DNA of 8,068 bases from Nitrospinaceae bacterium (GTDB lineage: Bacteria > Nitrospinota > Nitrospinia > Nitrospinales > VA-1): contig JAJDBI010000089.1 in the NCBI GenBank assembly GCA_029261435.1, forward strand, positions 1-8,068, read 5' to 3'. Both the position numbers and the translations under genes were made by a program. The notes beneath the pieces were generated by a model that saw only the letters and a program-made list of their open reading frames with translations, searched no databases and had not been told where the DNA came from. This document shows positions 1 to 6,026 of the stretch, in pieces. How positions within the stretch are numbered: position 1 is the first letter of the stretch; every line of letters starts with the position of its first letter.

Positions 1-123
1 GAACACTTCCTGTTTCAGGGGTGGCGAAAAGAGTTAATAGGATCGCCCATGTTCTCTTTGTTGAGTGGTAAGGTGGGGCTCAAGATTGATCCTTCTGGTC
101 AGGTACGTTTAACGGAGTCTTAA
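1..123 (+). CDS. C-terminal end of a probable ribonuclease D (partial)
   Basis: Frame 1 is open from the window edge to TAA at 121-123 and encodes 40 residues. The segment GWRKELIGSPMFSLLSG resembles the extreme C-terminus of RNase D (E. coli RNase D ends with GWRGELMAEAL followed by a short tail), the part that follows the HRDC domains. RNase D is a DEDD-family 3'-5' exonuclease that trims tRNA 3' ends. The catalytic domain lies outside the window, so the call rests on this short tail alone. The frame has no start codon in the window and clearly continues to the left. The stop lies only 2 bases from the stop of the convergent TPR gene, leaving no room for a terminator between them. A different protein with a similar tail is possible. 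Confidence 0.5.
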   Translation, partial: EHFLFQGWRKELIGSPMFSLLSGKVGLKIDPSGQVRLTES

Positions 124-125
124 GC

Positions 126-746
126 TCAGGTTGCTCGCGCAGGGGGTAGTCTTTCTTTCCAGGTTTTATATTCTTCGGATTGTCTCAGGTTGCTGAGATC
201 GGAATCGCTTTCTATTTGTTCGAATTGTTTGAATCCTTTCTTCACGGCTTGCTGAAGAGCTAATAGACCCGGTCCCGGGTTTCCTCTCAAAGAATAATAG
301 CAGGCAAAATTGTAATCAAACAGAGGTTCCTGTGGGAACTGATTTTGTCCCTCCTGAAGTGTTTCCAACGCTTTATCGAAAATTTTTGTTTTTAAATAAG
401 CAGTGCTCAGATTAATGAGGGCTTCCTTGAATTTTTCGTTATGGTGCAGGGCTTTTTCATAGCGAATGACGGCCTCGCTATAATCTTCTTTCTTATAAAA
501 CATGTTGCCCTCGTTGTAGTGGAAAATTGCCATTCGGCGTACCCGCTCTTCTTGCGAAAGGTTTTCTCCTTCTCCGTTACTACCTTCTTTGTGGCTTCCC
601 TCATTATGACTTCCTTCTTCCATGCTTTGAGTCTTTACTGAATCGAGTGAGGCAGAATTTTGAGATGGAGGAAAATAGTCTGCCGCGAGAAAAAGAATGA
701 AGGTGGTAAGTCCCAGATGAGGCAGATATTTTATGAAAGGAGTCAT
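126..746 (-). CDS. Membrane-anchored TPR protein, co-transcribed with maf
   Basis: This gene encodes 206 residues. Residues 9-22 are hydrophobic and follow a lysine, so they look like an uncleaved signal anchor or a signal peptide; the rest would then sit in the periplasm. Residues 44-62 are a low-complexity spacer of EGSHx-like pentads. TPR units follow at about 72-105 (NEGNMFYKKEDYSEAVIRYE), 106-139 and 140-173. The C-terminal stretch IESDSDLSNLRQSEEYKTW resembles the cap often found after TPRs, where a D-L-x-x-L-R motif ends the superhelix. TPRs bind proteins, and no enzyme motif is visible. The ATG at 744-746 lies 4 bases after the maf stop and has no clear Shine-Dalgarno, so translation is probably coupled to maf. 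The next methionine (M42) would remove the membrane segment, which favours the chosen start. The partner is unknown; a role with the glycosyltransferase is inferred from position only. Confidence 0.85.
   Translation of the reverse strand: MTPFIKYLPHLGLTTFILFLAADYFPPSQNSASLDSVKTQSMEEGSHNEGSHKEGSNGEGENLSQEERVRRMAIFHYNEGNMFYKKEDYSEAVIRYEKALHHNEKFKEALINLSTAYLKTKIFDKALETLQEGQNQFPQEPLFDYNFACYYSLRGNPGPGLLALQQAVKKGFKQFEQIESDSDLSNLRQSEEYKTWKERLPPARAT
561..617 (-). repeat. Short degenerate 15-bp coding repeat (EGSHx pentads)
   Basis: About four degenerate units encode EGSHN, EGSHK, EGSNG and EGEN (residues 44-62 of the TPR protein), between the membrane segment and the TPR domain. The units are in frame, so gain or loss of one would change linker length without breaking the gene. 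Such Gly/Ser/Glu-rich stretches are usually flexible linkers; the two His residues could be incidental. Confidence 0.6.
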
Positions 747-750
747 AGTG

Positions 751-2280
751 TCAGGTTGTAGAAATAAAAGGTCGACATTTTAATTCGTTCGCCGAGCCTA
801 AGGTCGGTGCCTTTTCAATTTCAGCACCGTGGGAATATAGGTTGAAGACACGGGTGTCGGGGTTAGCCTTGATGATGTGCTCGAGTGTACGTAAATAACT
901 ATACATGACTTGATCGGTGAGTAGGGAATTCCCCTGTGTGCTTTTTACCGTGAGTTGTTTTTTCTCTTGTGCTTTTTCCCGATGCAGTTTTTCGAGAGGC
1001 ATCATTCTTGTGATTCTACCTTGAAGTTTCTGGTTGAACTGGGAATGGTTGGAGTAATAGCGATTTCCAGCAAAGGCACAATCCTGACCGGTTAGAAAAA
1101 TCGGGTCACAACCAAATTGGATCAGCATGTCTAGTCCCAGGCAGGCTACTGAACCTCCTGCTTGCGTGGTGCCTTTTTTTTTCATGGCAGATGCACTGTC
1201 TTTTGATAGATGATACCCCTCTTTGTAAACCACGTATCGTTCACCAGAAAAATTTTTCAGTACATTGTGATTGACGGTCGGTGTGAAGACCAGCTTTGTT
1301 TTACGTTTGGGGTAATCTATAAAATGCTCAGTACTATCCAACTGCGGGTCGAGGGAGAATACATAATCAGGGTGAATATTATTCTTTGCAAGAATAGGTA
1401 AAGCAGTGTCCACACATGCGATCAAAAAATCTTTTTGAATTCGGTGCAGGTGTGGAAGTATAAAATCAAGAGAAGGCCCAGCACTGACTAAAACACCTGG
1501 CTTGCCTCGGCTTGAGTTTTTTAAAATATTGATGCCCGGAGAGTCGGTTATGATCTTTTGATTTAATGAATAGTTTGCTTTCTCCAGTTTCCCAAATATT
1601 GTCGGGAACCGACGCTCAAGCAATAAAACTTCGAGAGCATTAGTGAGCGAGGGAAAGGTTGTCGGAATGCATTTGAAGGAAGGGGCGTGAAACAAAACTT
1701 CGAATGAGTCGGTATGATCATCGGTGATACGTTCCATTTCATAAGCGATTTCACGGGACACCATGGCCTCATCGGTACCATAAACTAGACGGAAACGTCG
1801 ATCTTCAAAAACCTCTGACTGGTTCTTCAGTTGCAAAGCTGCTGTAAGAATATCGAGATTAAGCTCGATAGCCAGAAGGTATCCTTCAGGGCCGATTTTT
1901 TCAAGAATGGTCTTGATATGGTAACCCAGACCAAAACCATACAGACAGACACGGGCTCCGGGTTCTAATTTTTCGGCGAAGCGAACAGCCTCCTTTTCCG
2001 GGTCATAGCTGCTATGTAGCAGTATATTTTCAAAACGAAGGGTTGGATGACCGGCAGAAGTAGAAAGCACTGAAACTTTATCAGAAAAGGTTTCAGGAAG
2101 ACTTCCCGACTGAGAAGTACAGATTTTCAATGACTGGATATTTTTCTCGAAGAAATGATTGTCCAACGGGGTGTCTCCGTATTGCATCGTTACCATCATA
2201 TCACCAATTGACTTGCAATCGTTTCCGAATTGCTTTAAAAAATGATCGGGTCTTCCTCGATTAAACTGAAGGGTTTTCAT
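751..2280 (-). CDS. Maf-family (DUF115/MptE-like) glycosyltransferase
   Basis: With the ATG at 2278-2280 the product has 509 residues. It fits the motility-associated factor (Maf) family: an N-terminal domain with LYGFGLGYH at 113-121, then the DUF115/MptE-like core from about 258. The core contains VSAGPSLD (265-272), VDTALPIL (290-297), PDYVFSLDPQLD (304-315) and GGSVA with GCDPIFLTGQDCAF (375-403). Maf proteins transfer nonulosonic acids such as pseudaminic or legionaminic acid to flagellin Ser/Thr in the cytoplasm before export. No flagellin or sugar synthesis gene is in view, so the sugar and target are unknown. The frame stays open upstream to 2667, but those 129 residues are antisense to the conserved MutL ATPase domain and are not family-like. 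The upstream sequence holds only a weak GGGA-type ribosome site. An alternative start is M28 (2197-2199), also without a convincing ribosome site. The TPR gene follows after 4 bases. Confidence 0.85.
   Translation of the reverse strand: MKTLQFNRGRPDHFLKQFGNDCKSIGDMMVTMQYGDTPLDNHFFEKNIQSLKICTSQSGSLPETFSDKVSVLSTSAGHPTLRFENILLHSSYDPEKEAVRFAEKLEPGARVCLYGFGLGYHIKTILEKIGPEGYLLAIELNLDILTAALQLKNQSEVFEDRRFRLVYGTDEAMVSREIAYEMERITDDHTDSFEVLFHAPSFKCIPTTFPSLTNALEVLLLERRFPTIFGKLEKANYSLNQKIITDSPGINILKNSSRGKPGVLVSAGPSLDFILPHLHRIQKDFLIACVDTALPILAKNNIHPDYVFSLDPQLDSTEHFIDYPKRKTKLVFTPTVNHNVLKNFSGERYVVYKEGYHLSKDSASAMKKKGTTQAGGSVACLGLDMLIQFGCDPIFLTGQDCAFAGNRYYSNHSQFNQKLQGRITRMMPLEKLHREKAQEKKQLTVKSTQGNSLLTDQVMYSYLRTLEHIIKANPDTRVFNLYSHGAEIEKAPTLGSANELKCRPFISTT
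2208..2239 (+). promoter_or_regulatory. Weak promoter candidate for mutL inside maf
   Basis: TTGACT at 2208-2213 matches five of six bases of a sigma-70 -35 box. The -10 region is poor: TTTAAA at 2234-2239 lies 20 bases away, and TGCTTT at the ideal 17-base spacing matches little. Since there is no intergenic gap, any mutL promoter must lie inside maf, and this is the best match I see. Confidence 0.2.
2268..2273 (+). promoter_or_regulatory. Ribosome binding site of mutL
   Basis: GAAGGG lies 5 bases before the ATG at 2279-2281. It supports this start for mutL, although it falls inside the first codons of the opposite-strand maf gene. Confidence 0.55.
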
Positions 2281-4093
2281 GTCTATTCCCGCTAAAAAAG
2301 CAGTTCCGCAAATTCGTGTGCTTTCTGACGATCTGGCTAACCAGATTGCTGCGGGAGAAGTGGTGGAACGTCCTGCTTCCGTGGTCAAAGAACTTGTCGA
2401 AAACTCCATCGATGCCGGAGCGACCCTGATTCGTCTGGATATTGAAGGCGGAGGGAAAAAGAAAATACGAATTATGGATAATGGTATGGGCATGGCCCCG
2501 GAAGAATGTCTGTTGGCTTTTTCACGCCATGCTACCAGCAAGATTTCCCGATTTGAAGATCTTGAGAGTATCCAGTCATTAGGGTTTCGCGGTGAAGCCT
2601 TGCCCAGCATAGCGTCAGTGGCAAAGGTGCGTTGCACCAGTGCAAGGAGCGAAAGTGAAGGTGGCAAGTTGATCGTCGTGGAAGGTGGTGAGCTTGTGGA
2701 ACAAAAAGATGTGGCCTGTCCCCGGGGAACGACGCTTGAAGTGGCACAACTTTTTTATGTGACCCCTGCGCGCAGTAAATTCTTAAAAGGCGATTCCACA
2801 GAGTTCTCCCACATCACTCAGGTGATCACGCAACAGGCACTGGCAAATCCTCATATCCAGTTTCACTTAACTCATAATGGCCGCGAGGTGATCAATACTC
2901 TTCCTACGGACCAGCTGCATTACCGGATCGCGGAGTTGTTCGGACCCGACCTTGCAAAATCTCTGCTGGAGGTGGAAGCTCAATCAGGGGATTACCATTT
3001 AAGCGGATTTGTGTCGAGCCCTGTTTATACGCGCTCCAGCCGGAACGCTCAGTATTGTTTTATCAATGGCCGGTTTGTGCGCGATAAGGTCATTCTGCAT
3101 GCCACCCAGCAGGGATATAGTCATCTGTTGCCTAAAGGCCAGCACCCTGCAATGTTTCTATATTTGATGATGGACCCGAAGTTACTGGATGTGAATGTCC
3201 ATCCATCCAAAGCAGAAGTCCGCTTCGCGTTTCAACAGGATGTGCATCAATTCGTAGCTCATGGGGTTCGTGCGGCTCTGGAAAAAAATCAGCAAGTCGA
3301 TTTAACAGCACGAGACGAAACAGATATACCTCTACAAGAGCCATCTCAATCCTATTCGCCGCGACCCAGTTATCAACCACCGCAATGGACATCGCCTCCG
3401 CCGGTTCAGGGGGATCTGTCACAGGCATTAAGAACCATGTTGAGGCCAGATTCGGAATCAACGCAACAGGTAACTTGGTTCGATAAAGCACCGACACCCG
3501 TGTCTAACCTTATTTATTCGGAGTTTGAACCCCTGGGGCAGTTGGACAGGTCTTTCATCATCATGCAAGGCAAACAGGGAGTGCTGGTTGTCGATCAACA
3601 TGTGGCCCATGAAAGAATTTTATATGAACGGTTTCGCTCTGCTGCTAAAAATCGCAAGGTAGAGGTTCAGAAGCTTTTGTTTCCTCTTCCCATCGAACTT
3701 TCTCCAGAGGAAACAGAAGTGTTGACGCCACATCTGACACGATTGCTCGACCTTGGTTTGGAGCTGGAGTTGTTTGGCAAGAATGAGTTTTTACTCCGAT
3801 CCGTCCCGGCAATACTCAAAAATGGCGACCACGAAAAACTTCTGCGCGAAACGATTGAATCACTTCCTAAAGATGCGCACGAGGATGTCCTCAATGAAAA
3901 ATACGAAGATGTGTTGATCATGATGTCGTGTCGAAACGCCATCAAGGTCAACCACACTCTCAACCTCGATCAGATAAGAAAACTCATCTTCGATCTGGAA
4001 CAAACTTCCATGCCTTACACTTGTCCACATGGAAGACCCATCTCCTTGTTGTTCGATATGGACGACATCCTGAAAAAATTCCTGAGAAAGTAG
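2279..4093 (+). CDS. mutL: DNA mismatch repair protein MutL (endonuclease type)
   Basis: This gene encodes 604 residues and is full length. MutL couples mismatch recognition by MutS to strand incision. The N-terminal GHKL ATPase carries QIAAGEVVERPASVVKELVE (22-41) with E38 and N42 at the positions of E. coli E29 and N33. It also has DNGMGM (67-72, D67), RHATSKI (83-89) and GFRGEAL (102-108). A proline-rich linker spans about 340-400. The C-terminal domain has the nicking-MutL motifs: DQHVAHERILYE (439-450, a DQHA(x)2E(x)4E motif with Val for Ala), SCRNAIK (550-556) and CPHGRP (582-587). QKLLFP (464-469) fits the Q-x-x-[LI]-x-P beta-clamp-binding motif known from Bacillus MutL. These features predict an organism that does not rely on MutH/Dam. 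The ATG at 2279 leaves an 11-residue extension before the conserved IRVL and has GAAGGG upstream. A later GTG (V14) would cut into the conserved start. Confidence 0.97.
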   Translation: MSIPAKKAVPQIRVLSDDLANQIAAGEVVERPASVVKELVENSIDAGATLIRLDIEGGGKKKIRIMDNGMGMAPEECLLAFSRHATSKISRFEDLESIQSLGFRGEALPSIASVAKVRCTSARSESEGGKLIVVEGGELVEQKDVACPRGTTLEVAQLFYVTPARSKFLKGDSTEFSHITQVITQQALANPHIQFHLTHNGREVINTLPTDQLHYRIAELFGPDLAKSLLEVEAQSGDYHLSGFVSSPVYTRSSRNAQYCFINGRFVRDKVILHATQQGYSHLLPKGQHPAMFLYLMMDPKLLDVNVHPSKAEVRFAFQQDVHQFVAHGVRAALEKNQQVDLTARDETDIPLQEPSQSYSPRPSYQPPQWTSPPPVQGDLSQALRTMLRPDSESTQQVTWFDKAPTPVSNLIYSEFEPLGQLDRSFIIMQGKQGVLVVDQHVAHERILYERFRSAAKNRKVEVQKLLFPLPIELSPEETEVLTPHLTRLLDLGLELELFGKNEFLLRSVPAILKNGDHEKLLRETIESLPKDAHEDVLNEKYEDVLIMMSCRNAIKVNHTLNLDQIRKLIFDLEQTSMPYTCPHGRPISLLFDMDDILKKFLRK

Positions 4094-4197
4094 CCCTCCG
4101 TAGTGACAATAAAGTATGATGACGTAAGACAGTGAGACAATGCTGATAAGGATAAAAGAACAGTAACTGTGCCGCAAAATAGAGGACTTGCAAATAA
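4094..4197. other. mutL-to-pentapeptide gene spacer
   Basis: This 104-base AT-rich spacer holds a TATGAT hexamer at 4114-4119 without a convincing -35 box, and the 11-bp palindrome ACAGTAACTGT at 4160-4170. I see no strong terminator for mutL, so read-through into the pentapeptide gene is possible. Confidence 0.4.
4181..4186 (+). promoter_or_regulatory. Ribosome binding site of the pentapeptide-repeat gene
   Basis: AGAGGA lies 11 bases before the TTG at 4198. That spacing is longer than ideal. A TAA codon sits directly in front of the TTG in the same frame (4195-4197), so the start cannot be further upstream, and no in-frame ATG or GTG exists before the repeat domain. Confidence 0.45.
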
Positions 4198-4878
4198 TTG
4201 GCTAATCCCGGACATGTCACCCTTCTCAAAAAATCTATAGAGGAATGGAACCGCTGGAGGGAAGATTATCGAAACATCCAGCCTGATCTTGAGGGTGCTG
4301 ACCTCAAAGAAGCCAACCTTAGGAAAGCTGACCTCAAAAAAGCCTTGTTAGATGGGGCCAAGCTCAGTGATGCCAATTTGCAGGGTGCGGATCTTGGCAA
4401 AGCCTTCTTCATAGAGGCGGATTTGAAAGGGGCCAACCTCAACGAAACGGATTGCCGGGGAGTGATATTTAAAGGTGCCGAATTTCGCGGATGCACTTTC
4501 CAGAAAGCTAACTTAAGAAAAGTTGATTTCAGTGACCTCGATCTCCGTGAAGTCGATTTCAGCGAAGCTGATCTCAGAAAAACGGATATGAGAAACTCCA
4601 ATCTCCAAGAGGCGAGGTTCTTCAAGTCCGACCTTCGGGACACCTTGCTTTCTGAGGCCAACCTTGCGGAAGCATATCTGTCATCAGCCATGATGCAGGG
4701 AGCCCATTTGCAATTGGCGAACCTAAATCAGGCTGTCTTGCGTTATTCCATGAACCTGACTACTGAGCAGATTCAGTCGGCAAAGATTGATCGCAAAACA
4801 AAAATTCCTCACTACCTGAAGATCCACTGGATTTCTGAAACAGAATTTAGCTGCGAAGAAAAGGGAAGCACTCAATAA
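4198..4878 (+). CDS. Pentapeptide-repeat protein
   Basis: This gene encodes 226 residues, with a probable TTG start. A short helical lead (SIEEWNRWREDYRNIQPD, 13-30) precedes an A(D/N)LxX repeat domain. Central residues fall every five positions from L31 to L181 without a break: 31 units, with Leu, Phe or Met at the centre except for one Cys (C86). This predicts a right-handed quadrilateral beta-helix of nearly eight coils, with no loop of the kind found in Qnr proteins. The C-terminal tail contains NLTTEQIQSAKIDRKTKIP (186-204), a TxEQIxxAxxDxxTxxP pattern that commonly ends such proteins. There is no signal peptide, so it is probably cytoplasmic. Some relatives (Qnr, MfpA) mimic DNA and bind gyrase, but most have no known role and none can be assigned here. 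Its position after mutL on the same strand is 104 bases away and does not prove an operon. Confidence 0.85.
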   Translation: MANPGHVTLLKKSIEEWNRWREDYRNIQPDLEGADLKEANLRKADLKKALLDGAKLSDANLQGADLGKAFFIEADLKGANLNETDCRGVIFKGAEFRGCTFQKANLRKVDFSDLDLREVDFSEADLRKTDMRNSNLQEARFFKSDLRDTLLSEANLAEAYLSSAMMQGAHLQLANLNQAVLRYSMNLTTEQIQSAKIDRKTKIPHYLKIHWISETEFSCEEKGSTQ

Positions 4879-4968
4879 CAATATTTTTATGTTTTAAGGA
4901 ACTCAATATCTGTGTCTGTTCAGATAACTGCTGATATCACTCCGAAGGAGCTGTTACCGAATGTCTTT
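4879..4968. other. Convergent spacer between the pentapeptide gene and fetB
   Basis: This is a 90-base gap between two facing stop codons. It contains a small perfect hairpin, CTCC-GAA-GGAG at 4940-4950, and a T-rich run near 4884. Neither has the long GC stem plus U-tract of a strong intrinsic terminator, so no terminator is claimed. Confidence 0.4.
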
Positions 4969-5676
4969 TCAGCTCACCTTTTGCCTGACAATTCGTGCTT
5001 GCATCATAAGATACATCACAGCTGCTAAGCCTCCTGCTCCAAATGTCATCCACATGACCATGATTTGATAGCGCACTGCAATGATCGGGTCAACGCCGGA
5101 AAGAATCTGGCCAGTCATCATTCCCGGCAGTGCGACGAATCCGACAGCAAAGAGACTATTTATCTGCGGAATAAGTGCGGCATCTAAAGCAGTTCGCCTT
5201 GCATTTGTATAACATTCACTCCGCTTGATTTCTGATTCGAAACGTTCTGCTGCCAGACTGACTGTATTCATTGAATTGGCAAAGATCATTCCGGCAATTG
5301 GTATTAACAGGTTTGGTTCGAACCATCGTGGCATGTCCAAAACAATTTGTGTCACAGCAGTCAGGAGAATTAGCCCAGGTACCCCGATAGAGGTCAGAAC
5401 GATGAGGTAGGTTTTAGCGTCGCACTTCTCGAACGACCTGAGTGCTATCCACGCAGAAACTCCAATCATTGTTACCACCAGTACTACAATGACTATGGGT
5501 TGAGTAGTATCGAAGATGTAAGTGAGAAAATATCCTACCAATAGCAACTGGAGGAGCATGCGAATATTGGCGTAAATGCCAACCCAGGCCTTGAGTTTCC
5601 AGTGGAACATAACTGCTATGAGAAATGCAGTTGGAAGGAAGACGATGCTCAGTTCTGGTAATTGGATGGTTTGCAT
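4969..5676 (-). CDS. fetB: FetB/UPF0014-family ABC transporter permease
   Basis: This gene encodes 235 residues with about seven hydrophobic segments (roughly 6-23, 38-55, 58-79, 89-111, 121-140, 173-193 and 200-224). The family signature is very clear: IPIAGMIFANSMNTVSLAAE (125-144), then ALIPQINSLFAVGFVALPGM (167-186) and GQILSGVDPIIAVRYQIMVM (189-208). In E. coli FetB (YbbM) works with the ATPase FetA (YbbL) in iron export and helps resistance to oxidative stress; plant relatives (ALS3/STAR2) act in aluminium tolerance. The length is slightly below the roughly 260 residues of E. coli FetB, mainly at the ends, and all core segments are present. No FetA-like ATPase lies next to it: the gene is flanked by a 350-base gap and a convergent pentapeptide gene. 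The ATPase may be elsewhere, or the substrate may differ. The ATG at 5674-5676 has AGGAG at good spacing. Confidence 0.9.
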   Translation of the reverse strand: MQTIQLPELSIVFLPTAFLIAVMFHWKLKAWVGIYANIRMLLQLLLVGYFLTYIFDTTQPIVIVVLVVTMIGVSAWIALRSFEKCDAKTYLIVLTSIGVPGLILLTAVTQIVLDMPRWFEPNLLIPIAGMIFANSMNTVSLAAERFESEIKRSECYTNARRTALDAALIPQINSLFAVGFVALPGMMTGQILSGVDPIIAVRYQIMVMWMTFGAGGLAAVMYLMMQARIVRQKVS

Positions 5677-5681
5677 GTGCG

Positions 5682-5686
5682 CTCCT
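5682..5686 (-). promoter_or_regulatory. Ribosome binding site of fetB
   Basis: On the minus strand AGGAG lies 5 bases before the ATG at 5676 (within TTAGGAGCGCACATG). This is a clean Shine-Dalgarno that fixes the start of the permease. Confidence 0.7.
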
Positions 5687-5706
5687 AATGTTAATTGTGG
5701 TGCTAC

Positions 5707-5736
5707 TATATATTAACGGGAGAATTTTTTTATAAA
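5707..5736 (-). promoter_or_regulatory. Weak promoter candidate for fetB
   Basis: Reading leftward, TTTATA (5736-5731) and TATATA (5712-5707) are separated by 18 bases. They sit at a suitable distance from the fetB ribosome site and would give a leader of roughly 25 bases. Matches to the sigma-70 boxes are partial, and the region is AT-rich, so chance hits are likely. I see no convincing Fur box. Confidence 0.28.
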
Positions 5737-5839
5737 GGGTGAGGCTTACTATTGACTAAAGGATTGTCTAGATAGATTTCGCTCAAGCTTATTCCTCAAT
5801 CCCCTTTATCAGGGGCAGATTCTTAATTTTCCGACGAGA

Positions 5840-5880
5840 CGTCAACACGAACGACTGAAAGGAGTGTGGCGATCCAACTA
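5840..5880. repeat. Possible decayed dispersed-repeat remnant
   Basis: The plus strand reads GTCAACACGAACGAC, then GAAAGGAG, then TGTGGCGATCC. This order resembles the intergenic repeats common in some bacteria that read like GTCATTGCGAGCGA...GTGGCAATCTC. The match is inexact and judged by eye. Only one copy is in the window, so it cannot be shown to be repeated. Confidence 0.25.
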
Positions 5881-5956
5881 TCTCTGGGTTTATCCTGTCA
5901 GTGCACAAAAGTGGAGATGATGATATCACGGCTTCACTTTGTTCTCGCAATTATGG

Positions 5957-5974
5957 AAAATTGAGCCGAGCTCA
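5957..5974 (-). terminator. Weak intrinsic terminator candidate after the XRE gene
   Basis: On the minus strand TGAGC-TCG-GCTCA forms a perfect 5-bp stem with a 3-base loop and is followed directly by ATTTT. It lies about 50 bases beyond the XRE stop. The stem is short and the T-run brief, so termination would be modest. Confidence 0.3.
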
Positions 5975-6026
5975 CCTCATATTGCCAGTAAGTCGTTATT
6001 GCTAGTTACCAGCAGGACCTTGTCAG

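Larger units (their letters stand above)
5677..6026. other. Gene-free region upstream of fetB
   Basis: This 350-base stretch has no supported gene; all frames are short. It contains the fetB leader and promoter candidate, a small hairpin CCCCT-TTATC-AGGGG (5801-5815), a repeat-like segment at 5840-5880, the palindrome TGATATCA (5921-5928), and a short hairpin behind the XRE gene. It is the only long non-coding stretch in an otherwise tightly packed window, which fits past insertion or decay of something between two unrelated leftward units. Confidence 0.6.

Noticed and set aside
2281..2667. N-terminal extension of the maf reading frame by 129 residues
   Set aside because: It is antisense to the strongly conserved ATPase domain of mutL, is rich in Ser/Arg/Ile, and does not resemble Maf N-termini; the frame is open by chance.
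3132..3497. Leftward 121-residue frame inside mutL
   Set aside because: Lies wholly opposite the mutL coding sequence, which has clear domain homology; no family motif or ribosome site was seen.
3860..4229. Several small leftward frames across the end of mutL and the following spacer
   Set aside because: They overlap conserved mutL codons, lack good ribosome sites and have atypical composition.
4266..4691. Leftward 141-residue frame opposite the pentapeptide gene
   Set aside because: Its repetitive Ser/Leu/Ala/Arg-rich product is the mirror image of the pentapeptide repeats on the plus strand.
4940..4950. CTCC-GAA-GGAG hairpin as a bidirectional terminator
   Set aside because: Only a 4-bp stem and no T-run directly after it on either strand.
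5801..5815. CCCCT-TTATC-AGGGG hairpin as a terminator or riboswitch part
   Set aside because: A lone 5-bp stem more than 100 bases upstream of the fetB ATG, with no T-run and no recognisable riboswitch motif.
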